From assembly GCF_025244725.1 (NCBI RefSeq), contig NZ_CP104203.1, positions 1,054,001 to 1,118,000 on the forward strand: DNA of 64,000 bases, in the 5' to 3' direction. Positions 53,258 to 61,970 of this stretch are shown in pieces. The notes beneath the pieces are model-generated. The model saw only the letters and a program-made list of their open reading frames with translations, was not told where the DNA came from and made no database searches. The DNA is from Chryseobacterium oranimense. GTDB lineage: Bacteria > Bacteroidota > Bacteroidia > Flavobacteriales > Weeksellaceae. Within the stretch, counting starts at the first letter, position 1; every line of letters begins with the position of its first letter. The position numbers and the translations under genes are program-made.

Positions 53258-54163
53258 ATGAAGAAAATTTTACTATCTGCTGCACTATTTGGTTTTGTAC
53301 TAGGTAATGCTCAAATGAATTACAGTTTTGAGACATCTCAAGGATTTAATGCAGGTAATATCGCCGGTCAGGGCGGTTGGGGAGGTACTGCTGCAGCACA
53401 TATTGCAGTGGTTACAACAGAGCAGGCTAAGCCTGGAACACAGTCATTAAAGATTACAGGTAATAATGGAACCAATCATGCCTCAGCAGGTGCCATTAGC
53501 CCTACTGTAACTGTAAACGGACCTATTGTAACGGTGTATTTTAATGCTTATTTTACAGCGTCCACTCCTGCGGGAGACGAATGTGATTTCTTTTTTTCTC
53601 CGCAATCACCTGCTCAAAGTACAATCAACGCAAGGATGAGATTTGATTTCCAGAACAATATTCAGGTAATTGATATGGATCCGTTAACTCTTCAGCTTGC
53701 TTACATTGACACAGGGGCAAACTTTACCAGAAATGCATGGAATACTTATAAAATGCAATTGGATTTTACGAATAACGAGGCAAAATATTATCAAAACGGA
53801 ACATTAATCTACACCGGAGTAGTTGCAGGAGGTACTATGGTTGGAAATATAGCGATTACCAATGATAATTATAACAGTTCTGCTTATTTCGATGGAATTC
53901 AGGTAACAAGTGGTGTATTGGGAACATCTGAAGCGACGAAAAAAGTGGACTACAAAATGTATCCTAACCCAACTTCCGATTTTGTTGTAGTAGAATCAAA
54001 AGACAAAATAAACTCAATTGCAGTTTATGATTTTGGTGGCAAAAAACTGGATACACCGGTTTCAGGTAACAAAGTGGATTTAAGAAAATTACCTGCCGGA
54101 GTATATATTCTGAATATTGAAACGTCCAACGGAAAAGTAACGGAAAGAATTGTCAAAAGATAA
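53258..54163 (+). CDS. T9SS cargo protein with LamG-like domain (second of three)
   Basis: 301 residues with signal peptide MKKILLSAALFGFVLGNAQ. Same layout as the upstream protein: SFETSQGFNAGNIAGQGGWGG, then beta strands, AYFDGIQV, and a sorting domain (YKMYPNPTSDFVVVES, IAVYDFGGKKLD, VYILNIETSNGK, RIVKR). It ends in the RIVKR form of the type A motif. The upstream 287 bp are AT-rich without a gene. Confidence 0.9.
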   Translation: MKKILLSAALFGFVLGNAQMNYSFETSQGFNAGNIAGQGGWGGTAAAHIAVVTTEQAKPGTQSLKITGNNGTNHASAGAISPTVTVNGPIVTVYFNAYFTASTPAGDECDFFFSPQSPAQSTINARMRFDFQNNIQVIDMDPLTLQLAYIDTGANFTRNAWNTYKMQLDFTNNEAKYYQNGTLIYTGVVAGGTMVGNIAITNDNYNSSAYFDGIQVTSGVLGTSEATKKVDYKMYPNPTSDFVVVESKDKINSIAVYDFGGKKLDTPVSGNKVDLRKLPAGVYILNIETSNGKVTERIVKR

Positions 54164-54184
54164 CTGATAAACTTTAATATAAAT

Positions 54185-54212
54185 AAAACGCTCCAATTCG
54201 GAGCGTTTTTTA
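54185..54212 (+). terminator. Terminator of second T9SS cargo gene
   Basis: A 10-bp stem (54185-54194 with 54200-54209) reading AAAACGCTCC/GGAGCGTTTT, and T-run. The stem is identical to that at 55652-55675. Confidence 0.9.
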
Positions 54213-54634
54213 TTTTCGGATAATTAAATTAAGATGGCTGTTGCTTTGCTTATAGGGCAGAAATAGTTGTTAAAAAGATATCGTGATTATAAAAATCGAT
54301 TCAGAATTTATTAAAAAGCTATAGTGCTTCAACTGAAATTAAAACTATTTTGATAAAAAAGTGAAAATATTCTAATAAAAATGATTTCTCGATAAATTTT
54401 ATAAACTAAATCGCCGTATTTAAATTTGATGTATTTATTTTAAATTAGTTTCATTCTCTAAATGAGCATTTTAGATTATTTAATTTCTATAAATTAATTG
54501 GAATTACTGGTTGTATTTTTCAAAACAATAAAAATGTAGAAAATTAATTTTTTAATCATAATTTTTAATTATTTAATAATTATTTTATTGTTTTTGTGTA
54601 TATATTTACAATGAAACAATTAAAAAAAATCATT
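54213..54634. other. AT-rich gene-free region upstream of third T9SS gene
   Basis: About 420 bp, extremely AT-rich in its right half (54340-54600), with runs of TTTAAT and TAATTATT. TATATTTA at 54601-54608 is a near match to a -7 box and would place the start close to 54613, before the ATG at 54635. No structured RNA or frame was recognised. Confidence 0.4.
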
Positions 54635-55627
54635 ATGAGAAAAATTTTATTTTTGATAGCAGGTGCTGCATTTTCAATAAATACTTTTGGGCAGACTATT
54701 GTCTCGGAAAACTTTAATGCATTCACAGCAGGTAATGCAGGGAGTGATACCACAGCAACAACTGCAGGCCAGGGAGGTTATTATCTTTACACAGGAACAG
54801 TTGCTGATTATCAAATTGCAGTGATAGATGCAGCACATGGAAATTCACTAAGAATTACAAGCGGAGCAGGATATAGTTCTACAGCAATTACAAATAATAG
54901 ATATGTATTAAAACCAGTTTCTACTACAGCTACTGCCGGAAATGATATTTTGAAGGGTTCATTACAGATTTACACAGGACCTGCTACTGGTGCCGGAATA
55001 ATTGAATGTATTGTAACTGATGCCAGTATGGGAATTGTCGGAATAAACTATGATTTTGCTACTAAAAAAATTATGGGTATGGGAAGATTAACACCCGTTA
55101 CTACAGGAACTGCCGGTTTTTATAATATTCCTCTGGGAACTGCTACTTATCCGGCAAATACTTGGATATCTGTCTCTTTTACATATAATAAAACTACAGG
55201 TGCCTGTTCTTGGACTTATCCTGAAGGGACATATACATTTTCAAATGCAGCTTACACAGTATCTCCGGGTTTAACGCCGACTCAGCTTGACTTTATTTCT
55301 TTAACTAATACAGGTAATACTGTTGCTAATCAATCTGCGGTTGATAATATTAATTTATCATTTGTAAATGTTACTACTTTAGATACAAATGAGGTAAAAT
55401 CATCTAGGGAAAGTTTGTCAATCTATCCAAATCCTGTAGTTGATTACTTAACTGTTAAATCTGATTCTAAAGTTAGTAAAGTAGAAGTGTATGATATGGC
55501 AGGAAGAAAGACAAATACTACATTGAATGGAGATAAAGTAGATGTTACTCATCTTAATTCAGGAAACTATATTATTAATATTGAAACCAAAGAAGGCAAA
55601 ACTTCGAAAAAATTCATTAAAAAATAA
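54635..55627 (+). CDS. T9SS cargo protein (third of three)
   Basis: 330 residues from ATG 54635, chosen because MRKILFLIAGAAFSINTFGQ is a clean signal peptide; 54611 is another in-frame ATG. A Thr/Ala/Gly-rich beta-sandwich (IVSENFNAFTAGNAG, GQGGYYLYTG; DNINLSFVNV) precedes a type A sorting domain (LSIYPNPVVDYLTVKS, VEVYDMAGRKTN, NYIINIETKEGK, KKFIKK). Thr-rich surface protein of unknown ligand. Confidence 0.9.
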   Translation: MRKILFLIAGAAFSINTFGQTIVSENFNAFTAGNAGSDTTATTAGQGGYYLYTGTVADYQIAVIDAAHGNSLRITSGAGYSSTAITNNRYVLKPVSTTATAGNDILKGSLQIYTGPATGAGIIECIVTDASMGIVGINYDFATKKIMGMGRLTPVTTGTAGFYNIPLGTATYPANTWISVSFTYNKTTGACSWTYPEGTYTFSNAAYTVSPGLTPTQLDFISLTNTGNTVANQSAVDNINLSFVNVTTLDTNEVKSSRESLSIYPNPVVDYLTVKSDSKVSKVEVYDMAGRKTNTTLNGDKVDVTHLNSGNYIINIETKEGKTSKKFIKK

Positions 55628-55651
55628 ATTACTGATAAATCTTAGTACAGA

Positions 55652-55676
55652 TAAAACGCTCCAATTGGAGCGTTTT
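55652..55676 (+). terminator. Terminator of third T9SS cargo gene
   Basis: A 10-bp stem (55652-55661 with 55666-55675), loop AATT. Same stem sequence as at 54185-54209. Confidence 0.9.
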
Positions 55677-55706
55677 TGTTATTTTAGGGAATTAAAATTC
55701 AACAAT

Positions 55707-56411
55707 ATGCCGGAAAATAAAGTCGCTTATATAACAGGAGGAACCAAAGGAATAGGTTTTGGAATAGCCAGAATATTACTGGAGAATGGTATTTCAGTCG
55801 CGTTTTCAGGACGTAAAAGAGATGATGTAGAGAAAGCTGAAGAAGACCTTAAAAAATATTCGGAGAATGTTCTGGGAATTATTTCAGATGTGAGAAATCT
55901 TGAAAGTGAAAAAGAAGCTGTAAAATATACCGTCGAAAAATTCGGAAGACTGGATTTTGTGATTGCCAACGCAGGCCTGGGAATATTTAAACCTGTAGAT
56001 GAATTAACTGCAGAAGAATGGAATGATATGATAGAAACCAATCTTACAGGTGTTTTTTATACCTTAAAAGCCTCCGTGGAAGAATTAAAAAAGACAGAAG
56101 GCTATTATATTACAGTTTCAAGTCTGGCAGGGGCCAATTTCTTTGAAAACGGAACAGGCTACAATGCTTCTAAATTTGGGGTAGTGGGATTCACTCAGGC
56201 TGCAATGATTGATCTCAGAAAATACAACATTAAATCTACCGTCATTATGCCGGGATCAGTAGCTACCAATTTTAACGGAAACATTCCTTCAGAAAAAGAC
56301 AGCTGGAAGATTCAGCCTGAAGATATGGGGAGTCTGGTGCTTGATATTTTAAAGATGAATCCCCGTGTTTTGCCCAGCAAGATAGAGTTTAGGGCAACAA
56401 AACCAGCCTGA
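55707..56411 (+). CDS. Short-chain dehydrogenase/reductase
   Basis: 234 residues: TGGTKGIG cofactor motif (10-17), NAGLG, catalytic Ser in SSLAG and Tyr/Lys in YNASK. It resembles 3-ketoacyl-ACP reductase-like SDRs of unknown substrate. The open frame extends upstream into the T9SS gene, but the family N-terminus fits the ATG at 55707. Monocistronic. Confidence 0.93.
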   Translation: MPENKVAYITGGTKGIGFGIARILLENGISVAFSGRKRDDVEKAEEDLKKYSENVLGIISDVRNLESEKEAVKYTVEKFGRLDFVIANAGLGIFKPVDELTAEEWNDMIETNLTGVFYTLKASVEELKKTEGYYITVSSLAGANFFENGTGYNASKFGVVGFTQAAMIDLRKYNIKSTVIMPGSVATNFNGNIPSEKDSWKIQPEDMGSLVLDILKMNPRVLPSKIEFRATKPA

Positions 56412-56448
56412 TCATTGCATTTAATGTATTGAATAGTAAAAAAATAAG

Positions 56449-56466
56449 TATTATGCATGCATAATA
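56449..56466. promoter_or_regulatory. 18-bp perfect palindrome upstream of etfB
   Basis: TATTATGCATGCATAATA, between the SDR stop and etfB, followed by a T-rich stretch. It could be a regulator binding site or form a weak terminator hairpin. Its role is not clear. Confidence 0.35.
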
Positions 56467-56563
56467 TATTTTTTAATTATATTAGCAACTGTAAAATATA
56501 ACAAAATCTCAGCATAGAACACTATGTTTTTATGCACAAAAGGGAAAAAATAAAATAGTACAC

Positions 56564-57310
56564 ATGAAAATATTAGTTTGTATCAGTAGTGTTCCGGATA
56601 CTACTTCCAAAATTAACTTTACGGCAGATAAATCTGCTTTCGACAAAAATGGAATCCAGTGGGTAATCAATCCATTAGATGAATTTGCATTGACAAAAGC
56701 GGTTAAACTTCAGGAAACTCAGGGTGCAACTGTAACAGTGATCAATGTAGGAGATGCTGCTACAGAGCCTGTAATAAGAAAAGCATTAGCTATTGGTGCC
56801 AATGATGCGGTGAGAGTAAACCTTGATCCTAAGGACAGCTATTCTACAGCAAAAGAAATTGCTGCTGTAGCTCAGAACGGAGGATATGACCTTATTCTTT
56901 GCGGGAAAGAGTCCATCGATTACAATGGCGGGTCTGTACCGGGAATGGTGGCTCAGCTATTGAACCAGCCTTTCGTGAATGCATCTGTAGGTTTAGATGT
57001 GAACGGAAGTGAAGCTACTGCAGTAAGAGAAATTGAAGGCGGAAAAGAAACTATATCAGTAAAATTACCTGCCGTAATTGCAGGACAAAAAGGTTTGGTA
57101 GACGAAAAAGATCTTATCATCCCGAATATGAGAGGAATCATGTCTGCAAGAACAAAGCCTTTACAAGTGGTAGAGCCTGCTTCTTCAGAGGTGAAAGTTC
57201 AGGGAGTATCTTACGACAGCGTACCGCCAAGAGCTGCTGTGAAAATGGTTTCTCCTGACAACCTGGATGAATTAGTAAGATTACTTCACGAAGAAGCTAA
57301 AGTAATCTAA
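56564..57310 (+). CDS. etfB: Electron transfer flavoprotein beta subunit
   Basis: 248 residues. Small ETF subunit, binds AMP and docks acyl-CoA dehydrogenases. Typical blocks: KILVCISSVPDTTSKINF, NPLDEFALTKAV, LILCGKESIDYNGGSVPGMVAQLL, and KPLQVVEP. Followed by etfA after a 112-bp spacer with repeats. Confidence 0.96.
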   Translation: MKILVCISSVPDTTSKINFTADKSAFDKNGIQWVINPLDEFALTKAVKLQETQGATVTVINVGDAATEPVIRKALAIGANDAVRVNLDPKDSYSTAKEIAAVAQNGGYDLILCGKESIDYNGGSVPGMVAQLLNQPFVNASVGLDVNGSEATAVREIEGGKETISVKLPAVIAGQKGLVDEKDLIIPNMRGIMSARTKPLQVVEPASSEVKVQGVSYDSVPPRAAVKMVSPDNLDELVRLLHEEAKVI

Positions 57311-57373
57311 AGGTTAGAAGCTGGATGTCAGAAGAAGGAAGTTGAAAACCTTGGTCTGAATCCAATTTTTAAG

Positions 57374-57414
57374 TCTTTTAATTTTTAAATCTCTCAATCT
57401 TTTAATTTTTAAAT
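57374..57414 (+). repeat. Tandem 17-bp repeat in etfB-etfA spacer
   Basis: TCTTTTAATTTTTAAAT occurs at 57374-57390 and 57398-57414, period 24 bp, just before the etfA ATG at 57423. Confidence 0.7.
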
Positions 57415-57422
57415 TTAAAATA

Positions 57423-58370
57423 ATGGCAGTATTCGTATACGCAGAAAATATAAACGGAGTTTACAAGAAAGCAGCTTTGGAAGCAGTTTCTTATGCTAAG
57501 GCAATCGCAGATCAGGCAGGAGATACCGTTACGGCAATCTCTGTAAACCCAACGGATTCTTCAGATGTTTTGTACAAATATGGAGCATCAAACGTTATCA
57601 ATATCAAAGATGAAGGTCTTAAAAACTTCTCGGCAAAAGCATTTGCTCAGGCTGTAAATGAAGTGGCAGACGGAAATACTATTGTTTTCCCTCACACTAC
57701 AGATGCTTCTTCTTTAGCTCCTATGCTTGCGGTAATGAAGAACTATTCTTTAATTACCAATGTTTTGGAAGCTCCTGAAAGTCTTTCTCCGTTCCAGGTG
57801 AAAAGAAGAGCATTTTCCGGAAAAGGATTTATGCATGCAAAAGCTGAAGGAAATGGTGTGATCATCACGGTTTCACAAAATGCTTTCGGAGTAAAGGAAA
57901 GTGCAGTATCAGGTTCTGAAGAAGTGAAAAACCTATCAGTAGCTAATGAAGATACTAAAGTGATTTCCCACGAGCAGAGTTCAGGTAAATTAGACCTTAA
58001 AGAAGCTGAAATTGTTGTTTCTGCAGGAAGAGGGATGAAAGGTCCTGAAAACTGGGGAATGATTGAAGATCTTGCTAATGTTCTTGGCGCTGCTACAGCA
58101 TGTTCCAAGCCGGTTTCTGACATCGGATGGAGACCTCATACAGAGCACGTAGGGCAGACAGGTAAAGCAATTTCACCTAATCTTTATATTGCGGTAGGTA
58201 TTTCCGGAGCTATCCAGCACTTAGCCGGAGTAAACTCTTCTAAAACCATCGTAGTGATCAATAATGACGCTGAAGCACCGTTCTTCAAGTCTGCTGATTA
58301 CGGGGTAGTGGGAGATGCATTCCAGATCATTCCTGCACTGACGGAGAAAATTAAAGCAATTAAAGGATAA
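57423..58370 (+). CDS. etfA: Electron transfer flavoprotein alpha subunit
   Basis: 315 residues. Carries FAD in the C-terminal domain: [25 protein letters not shown]-like [17 protein letters not shown], and [11 protein letters not shown], then [21 protein letters not shown]. Together with EtfB it passes electrons from beta-oxidation to the quinone pool via an ETF dehydrogenase not in this window. Confidence 0.96.
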   Translation: MAVFVYAENINGVYKKAALEAVSYAKAIADQAGDTVTAISVNPTDSSDVLYKYGASNVINIKDEGLKNFSAKAFAQAVNEVADGNTIVFPHTTDASSLAPMLAVMKNYSLITNVLEAPESLSPFQVKRRAFSGKGFMHAKAEGNGVIITVSQNAFGVKESAVSGSEEVKNLSVANEDTKVISHEQSSGKLDLKEAEIVVSAGRGMKGPENWGMIEDLANVLGAATACSKPVSDIGWRPHTEHVGQTGKAISPNLYIAVGISGAIQHLAGVNSSKTIVVINNDAEAPFFKSADYGVVGDAFQIIPALTEKIKAIKG

Positions 58371-58373
58371 AAA

Positions 58374-58406
58374 ATCAATAGTGAATTTTGCTTCGCAGGT
58401 CAATAG
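58374..58406 (+). repeat. Dispersed 33-bp repeat B, copy 3
   Basis: Immediately follows the etfA stop. Core TTTGCTTCGCAGGTCAATAG. Opposite orientation to copies 1 and 2 near mutA (28 of 33 identical to copy 2). Confidence 0.75.
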
Positions 58407-58456
58407 TCAATAGAGATGTGCACGGAGTAATTCACGATTTACAATTCACATAAAAA

Positions 58457-58492
58457 AATAAAAGCTCGGGCTTTTCCGGGCTTTTATTTTTG
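58457..58492 (+). terminator. Terminator of etfBA
   Basis: A 13-bp stem (58457-58469 with 58476-58488, one G-U pair), loop GCTTTT, then T-run. Confidence 0.9.
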
Positions 58493-58525
58493 CGTAAAAA
58501 CTGAAATCACAATAAAAAATTAATC

Positions 58526-58533
58526 TATATTTG
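58526..58533 (+). promoter_or_regulatory. -7 box of the bifunctional nuclease gene
   Basis: TATATTTG, only 5 bp before the ATG at 58539, so transcription would start at or next to the start codon (leaderless mRNA). The -33 box is not clear. Confidence 0.5.
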
Positions 58534-58538
58534 TAGCT

Positions 58539-59138
58539 ATGGATTATAAACAGCTAATTATTCGCGGAATATCGTACAGCCAGACCCAATCGGGGGCGTA
58601 CGCTTTGTTACTGGAGCATGAAGAAACACATATAAAATTACCTGTTGTTATAGGAAATTTCGAGGCTCAGTCTATTTCGCTGGGACTGGAAAAAGACATC
58701 CATCCGCCCCGTCCCCTTACCCACGATTTATTCACAAAATTTATAGTTTCTGCCCATTATGAATTGGTTTCAGTAATTATTTACCAGATCGTAGACGGCG
58801 TATTCTTTTCCAATATTAATTTCAAAAATAAAGCTAATAACGAAGAGCTGATCCTGGATGCAAGAACTTCTGATGCAGTAGCGATGGCCGTAAGGTTTGA
58901 TGCGCCTATCTTTACCACTCAGCAGGTGCTTAATGAAGCAGGAATTCTTCTTGAACTGGAAGATGTTTCAAAAGAAGAACAGCCATTCTCCGAAACTGTA
59001 CAGTCTGAGGATAATTTAAAAGCCGTATCTATGGAAGAGCTTCAAAAATTACTTGAAGAAGCCGTAAAGGAAGAAGATTTTGATACCGCTTTGGAAATTC
59101 AGGAAGAAATTAAAAGAAGGAAGAAAAGAATTGATTAA
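58539..59138 (+). CDS. Bifunctional nuclease (DUF151) with UVR motif
   Basis: 199 residues. BFN domain (about 1-130): LLLEHEETHIKLPVVIGNFEAQSI and LDARTSDAVAMAVRFDAPIFTTQQVL. The C-terminus (about 165-199) is a UvrB/UvrC-type helical hairpin (LQKLLEEAVKEEDFDTALEIQ). Plant and bacterial relatives have RNase/DNase activity. It is followed 21 bp later by the permease gene. Confidence 0.92.
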   Translation: MDYKQLIIRGISYSQTQSGAYALLLEHEETHIKLPVVIGNFEAQSISLGLEKDIHPPRPLTHDLFTKFIVSAHYELVSVIIYQIVDGVFFSNINFKNKANNEELILDARTSDAVAMAVRFDAPIFTTQQVLNEAGILLELEDVSKEEQPFSETVQSEDNLKAVSMEELQKLLEEAVKEEDFDTALEIQEEIKRRKKRID

Positions 59139-59159
59139 AAGAGATACTTTATATAAACT

Positions 59160-60542
59160 ATGAATTTAAAATTACGACTTACCATCCTCAGTTTCCTCCA
59201 GTTTTTTGTTTGGGGAGCCTGGCTGATTACGATGGCTAATTTTTGGTTCGGCACAAAACATTGGGACGGAGCACAGTTTGGAGCCGTTTTCGGAACAATG
59301 GGGATTGCTTCCATTTTTATGCCGACTATTACCGGAATTATTGCTGACCGTTGGGTTAATGCGGAAAGAATTTTTTCGGCTTTACAAATTTTGTATGGTT
59401 TGGTTCTTTTCTTTTTGCCTCATACGGAAACTCCTGACTCTTTTTACTATGTAATGTTGGTGGCAATGTGCTTTTATATGCCGACAATTGCCCTTGCAAA
59501 TTCTATCTCTTATACTGTTTTAAAGAACAGTAATCTGGATGTTGTTAAAGATTTCCCCCCGATTCGTGTTTGGGGAACAATAGGTTTCATTGTGGCAATG
59601 TGGGTGACCAATCTTACAGGAAATAAAGCTACTGAAGGCCAGTTTTATATTGGAGGAGCGGCAGCTATTATTTTGGGAATATATGCATTAACCTTACCGA
59701 AATGCCCGCCACAGAAATTAATAGATAAAAATACCCCTCTGTTCGAACAATTAGGACTGAATGCATTCAAGTTATTCGGGAACTATAAAATGGCGTTGTT
59801 CTTTGGGTTTTCAATGCTTTTGGGAGCGGCCCTTCAGCTGACCAATGCTTATGGAGATGTTTTCTTGAGTGAATTTTCTCATTTCCCTAAATATGCAGAT
59901 TCATTTGTAGTTCAGAGATCTACGATTGTGATGTCTATTTCCCAGGTTTCTGAAACCTTATTTATTCTGGCAATTCCTTTCTTTTTAAAGCGATACGGAA
60001 TTAAAAAAGTAATGCTGATTTCAATGTTTGCATGGGTATTGAGATTCGGGTTTTTTGCCTACGGAACTCCTGACGGATATGGAGTTTCATTGATCATTTT
60101 ATCATGTATTGTTTATGGGATGGCTTTCGATTTCTTCAATATTTCGGGATCGCTTTTTGTGGAAACAACTACTGATAAAAAAATCCGTTCTTCTGCACAG
60201 GGATTATTCATGATGATGACCAATGGTTTCGGGGCTTATTTCGGAAGTAATATTGCAGGTTGGGCTATTGATAAGTTCTTTACGCACAAATTTACAAATG
60301 CGGCAGAATTATCATCTTATCTGGATACAACACCTGATAACCAGAGTTTTTTAGAGATTCTTAAAAATACATTCAATGCTGCAGTAAATGCAGACGGTAC
60401 GTTATCATCTGCAGTAATGCTAAGAGATTGGACAAATATCTGGCTGGCTTTTGCGACGTATGCTTTGGTTCTTGCTGTTCTTTTTGCATTTTTGTTTAAA
60501 CACAAACATGATCCGAAAGATGTAGAGAATGTAAATCATTAA
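59160..60542 (+). CDS. Nucleoside permease (NupG/XapB-like MFS)
   Basis: 460-residue membrane protein with 12 predicted helices. N-terminus LKLRLTILSFLQFFVWGAW, then GIIADRWVNAERI and KDFPPIRVWGTIGFIVAMW are typical of nucleoside:H+ symporters. The loop near 395-430 is long. Probably inner membrane uptake of nucleosides; co-transcribed with the bifunctional nuclease (21-bp gap), which fits nucleotide scavenging. Confidence 0.9.
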   Translation: MNLKLRLTILSFLQFFVWGAWLITMANFWFGTKHWDGAQFGAVFGTMGIASIFMPTITGIIADRWVNAERIFSALQILYGLVLFFLPHTETPDSFYYVMLVAMCFYMPTIALANSISYTVLKNSNLDVVKDFPPIRVWGTIGFIVAMWVTNLTGNKATEGQFYIGGAAAIILGIYALTLPKCPPQKLIDKNTPLFEQLGLNAFKLFGNYKMALFFGFSMLLGAALQLTNAYGDVFLSEFSHFPKYADSFVVQRSTIVMSISQVSETLFILAIPFFLKRYGIKKVMLISMFAWVLRFGFFAYGTPDGYGVSLIILSCIVYGMAFDFFNISGSLFVETTTDKKIRSSAQGLFMMMTNGFGAYFGSNIAGWAIDKFFTHKFTNAAELSSYLDTTPDNQSFLEILKNTFNAAVNADGTLSSAVMLRDWTNIWLAFATYALVLAVLFAFLFKHKHDPKDVENVNH

Positions 60543-60571
60543 TTTTATTACGCTGATTATTAAAATATTAC

Positions 60572-60605
60572 ATTGCACCTTTGAAAAAAGGTGCAATTTT
60601 TTTTA
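60572..60605 (+). terminator. Terminator after the permease gene
   Basis: An 11-bp stem (60572-60582 with 60587-60597), 4-nt loop and a long T-run. Confidence 0.92.
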
Positions 60606-60611
60606 TTTTCA

Positions 60612-60638
60612 GGCAACCTTTTATAATAAATTTCGTCT
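60612..60638 (+). promoter_or_regulatory. ECF-type promoter upstream of sigma gene
   Basis: GGCAACC at 60612-60618 (AAC-type -35), 15-bp spacer and CGTCT at 60634-60638 (CGTC-type -10). This is the general form of ECF sigma promoters and differs from the TAnnTTTG promoters elsewhere in the window. It lies 19 bp before the sigma ATG and suggests autoregulation. Confidence 0.6.
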
Positions 60639-60657
60639 TATAGATAGAAACTGATAC

Positions 60658-61212
60658 ATGGAGAATCTTGAAAAGAATTTTTTACTGGCAAAAAAACAGG
60701 ACCGGATGGCCCAGAGGGCTCTCTATGAAATGTTTTCGGCGAAAATGCTGGCCATATCAAATTCTTATACCAATAACCTTCATGATGCAGAAGATATTCT
60801 GGTAAGTGCATTTATGAAATGTTTTACCAAACTCGATGAATGCAGGGACTGGAAAAGCTTTCCGTTCTGGCTGAGGAAAATAGTCGTGAATGATTCTATA
60901 AGCTTCGTCAGGAAAAACAGGAATATCCTGTATGCGGATATAGAGGTGGCAGATGATTATTTTGATGACGATATGGACGAAAGCCTCGGAGAAATCAATC
61001 TTGAAGAGATATTTTCGCAGATGCCGGCAGGATACAGGCTGATCTTTAACCTGTATGTTTTTGAAGAAAAAAAGCATCACGAAATTGCAGACATCCTGAA
61101 TATTTCAGAAGGTACCAGCAAAAGCCAGCTGAGCAAAGCAAAGAAATGGCTTACAGAATTTTTAAAAGCAAAAGAAAATGAAAAAAGAAATACTGAAACA
61201 ATTAAAGTCTGA
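60658..61212 (+). CDS. ECF-type RNA polymerase sigma factor
   Basis: 184 residues with sigma-70 region 2 (about 10-85; AEDILVSAFMKCFTKLDECRDWKSFPFWLRKIVVNDSI) and region 4 (about 115-170; YRLIFNLYVFEEKKHHEIADIL, a helix-turn-helix). No region 3, hence an ECF sigma. It overlaps the next gene by 35 bp. The partner is probably the membrane protein encoded by that gene. Confidence 0.92.
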   Translation: MENLEKNFLLAKKQDRMAQRALYEMFSAKMLAISNSYTNNLHDAEDILVSAFMKCFTKLDECRDWKSFPFWLRKIVVNDSISFVRKNRNILYADIEVADDYFDDDMDESLGEINLEEIFSQMPAGYRLIFNLYVFEEKKHHEIADILNISEGTSKSQLSKAKKWLTEFLKAKENEKRNTETIKV

Positions 61213-61891
61213 TTACGAAAGGCTCGAAATAAAGCCTTCCGCAGATCTTTGGGACAGGATAGATCAGAATCCGGAGAAAACCCCGGAAACTGAATCAAAA
61301 ACGTCTTTTCAGTGGTGGAAATATGCTGCTGCTGTGCTGGTATTGATTTCTGTGGGCACCCTTATCTATTATAACAGATCCGGAAATGAATTTAACTATA
61401 AAAAAACACACTATATCGTAAAACAAGCTCTGGAAGAAACAACCAATCCTGTAAAAGCTAATCCTCAAAATCAGTCTGTTATTTCAAATGAAGAACCTAT
61501 TCCGAAGGTTGTGAAAATTGTAAATGAAGAATTTAAAACAAATTCTCAAGAAGTTTTAATTCCAAAAAAAGAAAAAAAAGTAAGTGCTCCTCAAAGTTCA
61601 GAATATAAAGAACAGCAGATCGTAGTTAATCAGCCGGAAAATAAGACAATTGACCAGGTAAAAACGGAAAATATTACTAATCCCATTCCTCCTGTAGTTG
61701 CAGAAGCGCAGAGGCCAAAATCCAGCTATATTGATGCTGATGAGCTTCTTCAGGGTAGAGAATTTGATAAAAACCGTGCAAAAGCAGATAAAGACGACCA
61801 TAAATTTGGAGTGATCCGTTTTAATAAAGTGGTTCCAACGGTAGGTAATGTAACAGTTTTAGGAGTGACAGTTTATCTGGATTCCAAATAA
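61178..61891 (+). CDS. Putative membrane anti-sigma factor
   Basis: 237 residues: N-terminal cytoplasmic part (about 1-46; KSDYERLEIKPSADLWDRID), one membrane helix (about 49-65) and a long Pro/Gln/Lys/Glu-rich outer part (about 70-195), then a C-terminal domain ending VTVLGVTVYLDSK. Overlap with the sigma gene and the topology (cytosolic N-terminus, one helix) fit an anti-sigma. No zinc (HxxxCxxC) or FecR motif is seen. Function is inferred from context. Confidence 0.72.
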   Translation: MKKEILKQLKSDYERLEIKPSADLWDRIDQNPEKTPETESKTSFQWWKYAAAVLVLISVGTLIYYNRSGNEFNYKKTHYIVKQALEETTNPVKANPQNQSVISNEEPIPKVVKIVNEEFKTNSQEVLIPKKEKKVSAPQSSEYKEQQIVVNQPENKTIDQVKTENITNPIPPVVAEAQRPKSSYIDADELLQGREFDKNRAKADKDDHKFGVIRFNKVVPTVGNVTVLGVTVYLDSK

Positions 61892-61970
61892 ATCTGAAAA
61901 TTTTATAAAACAAAAATACTGTCCTTGAACAAGGTCAGAGTCAAAATATTGTCTAAAAATTAATAAAAAT

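Noticed and set aside
55542..55706. N-terminal extension of the SDR protein into the upstream gene
   Set aside because: The canonical SDR start with TGGTKGIG is reached from the ATG at 55707; the extension overlaps another gene and a terminator.
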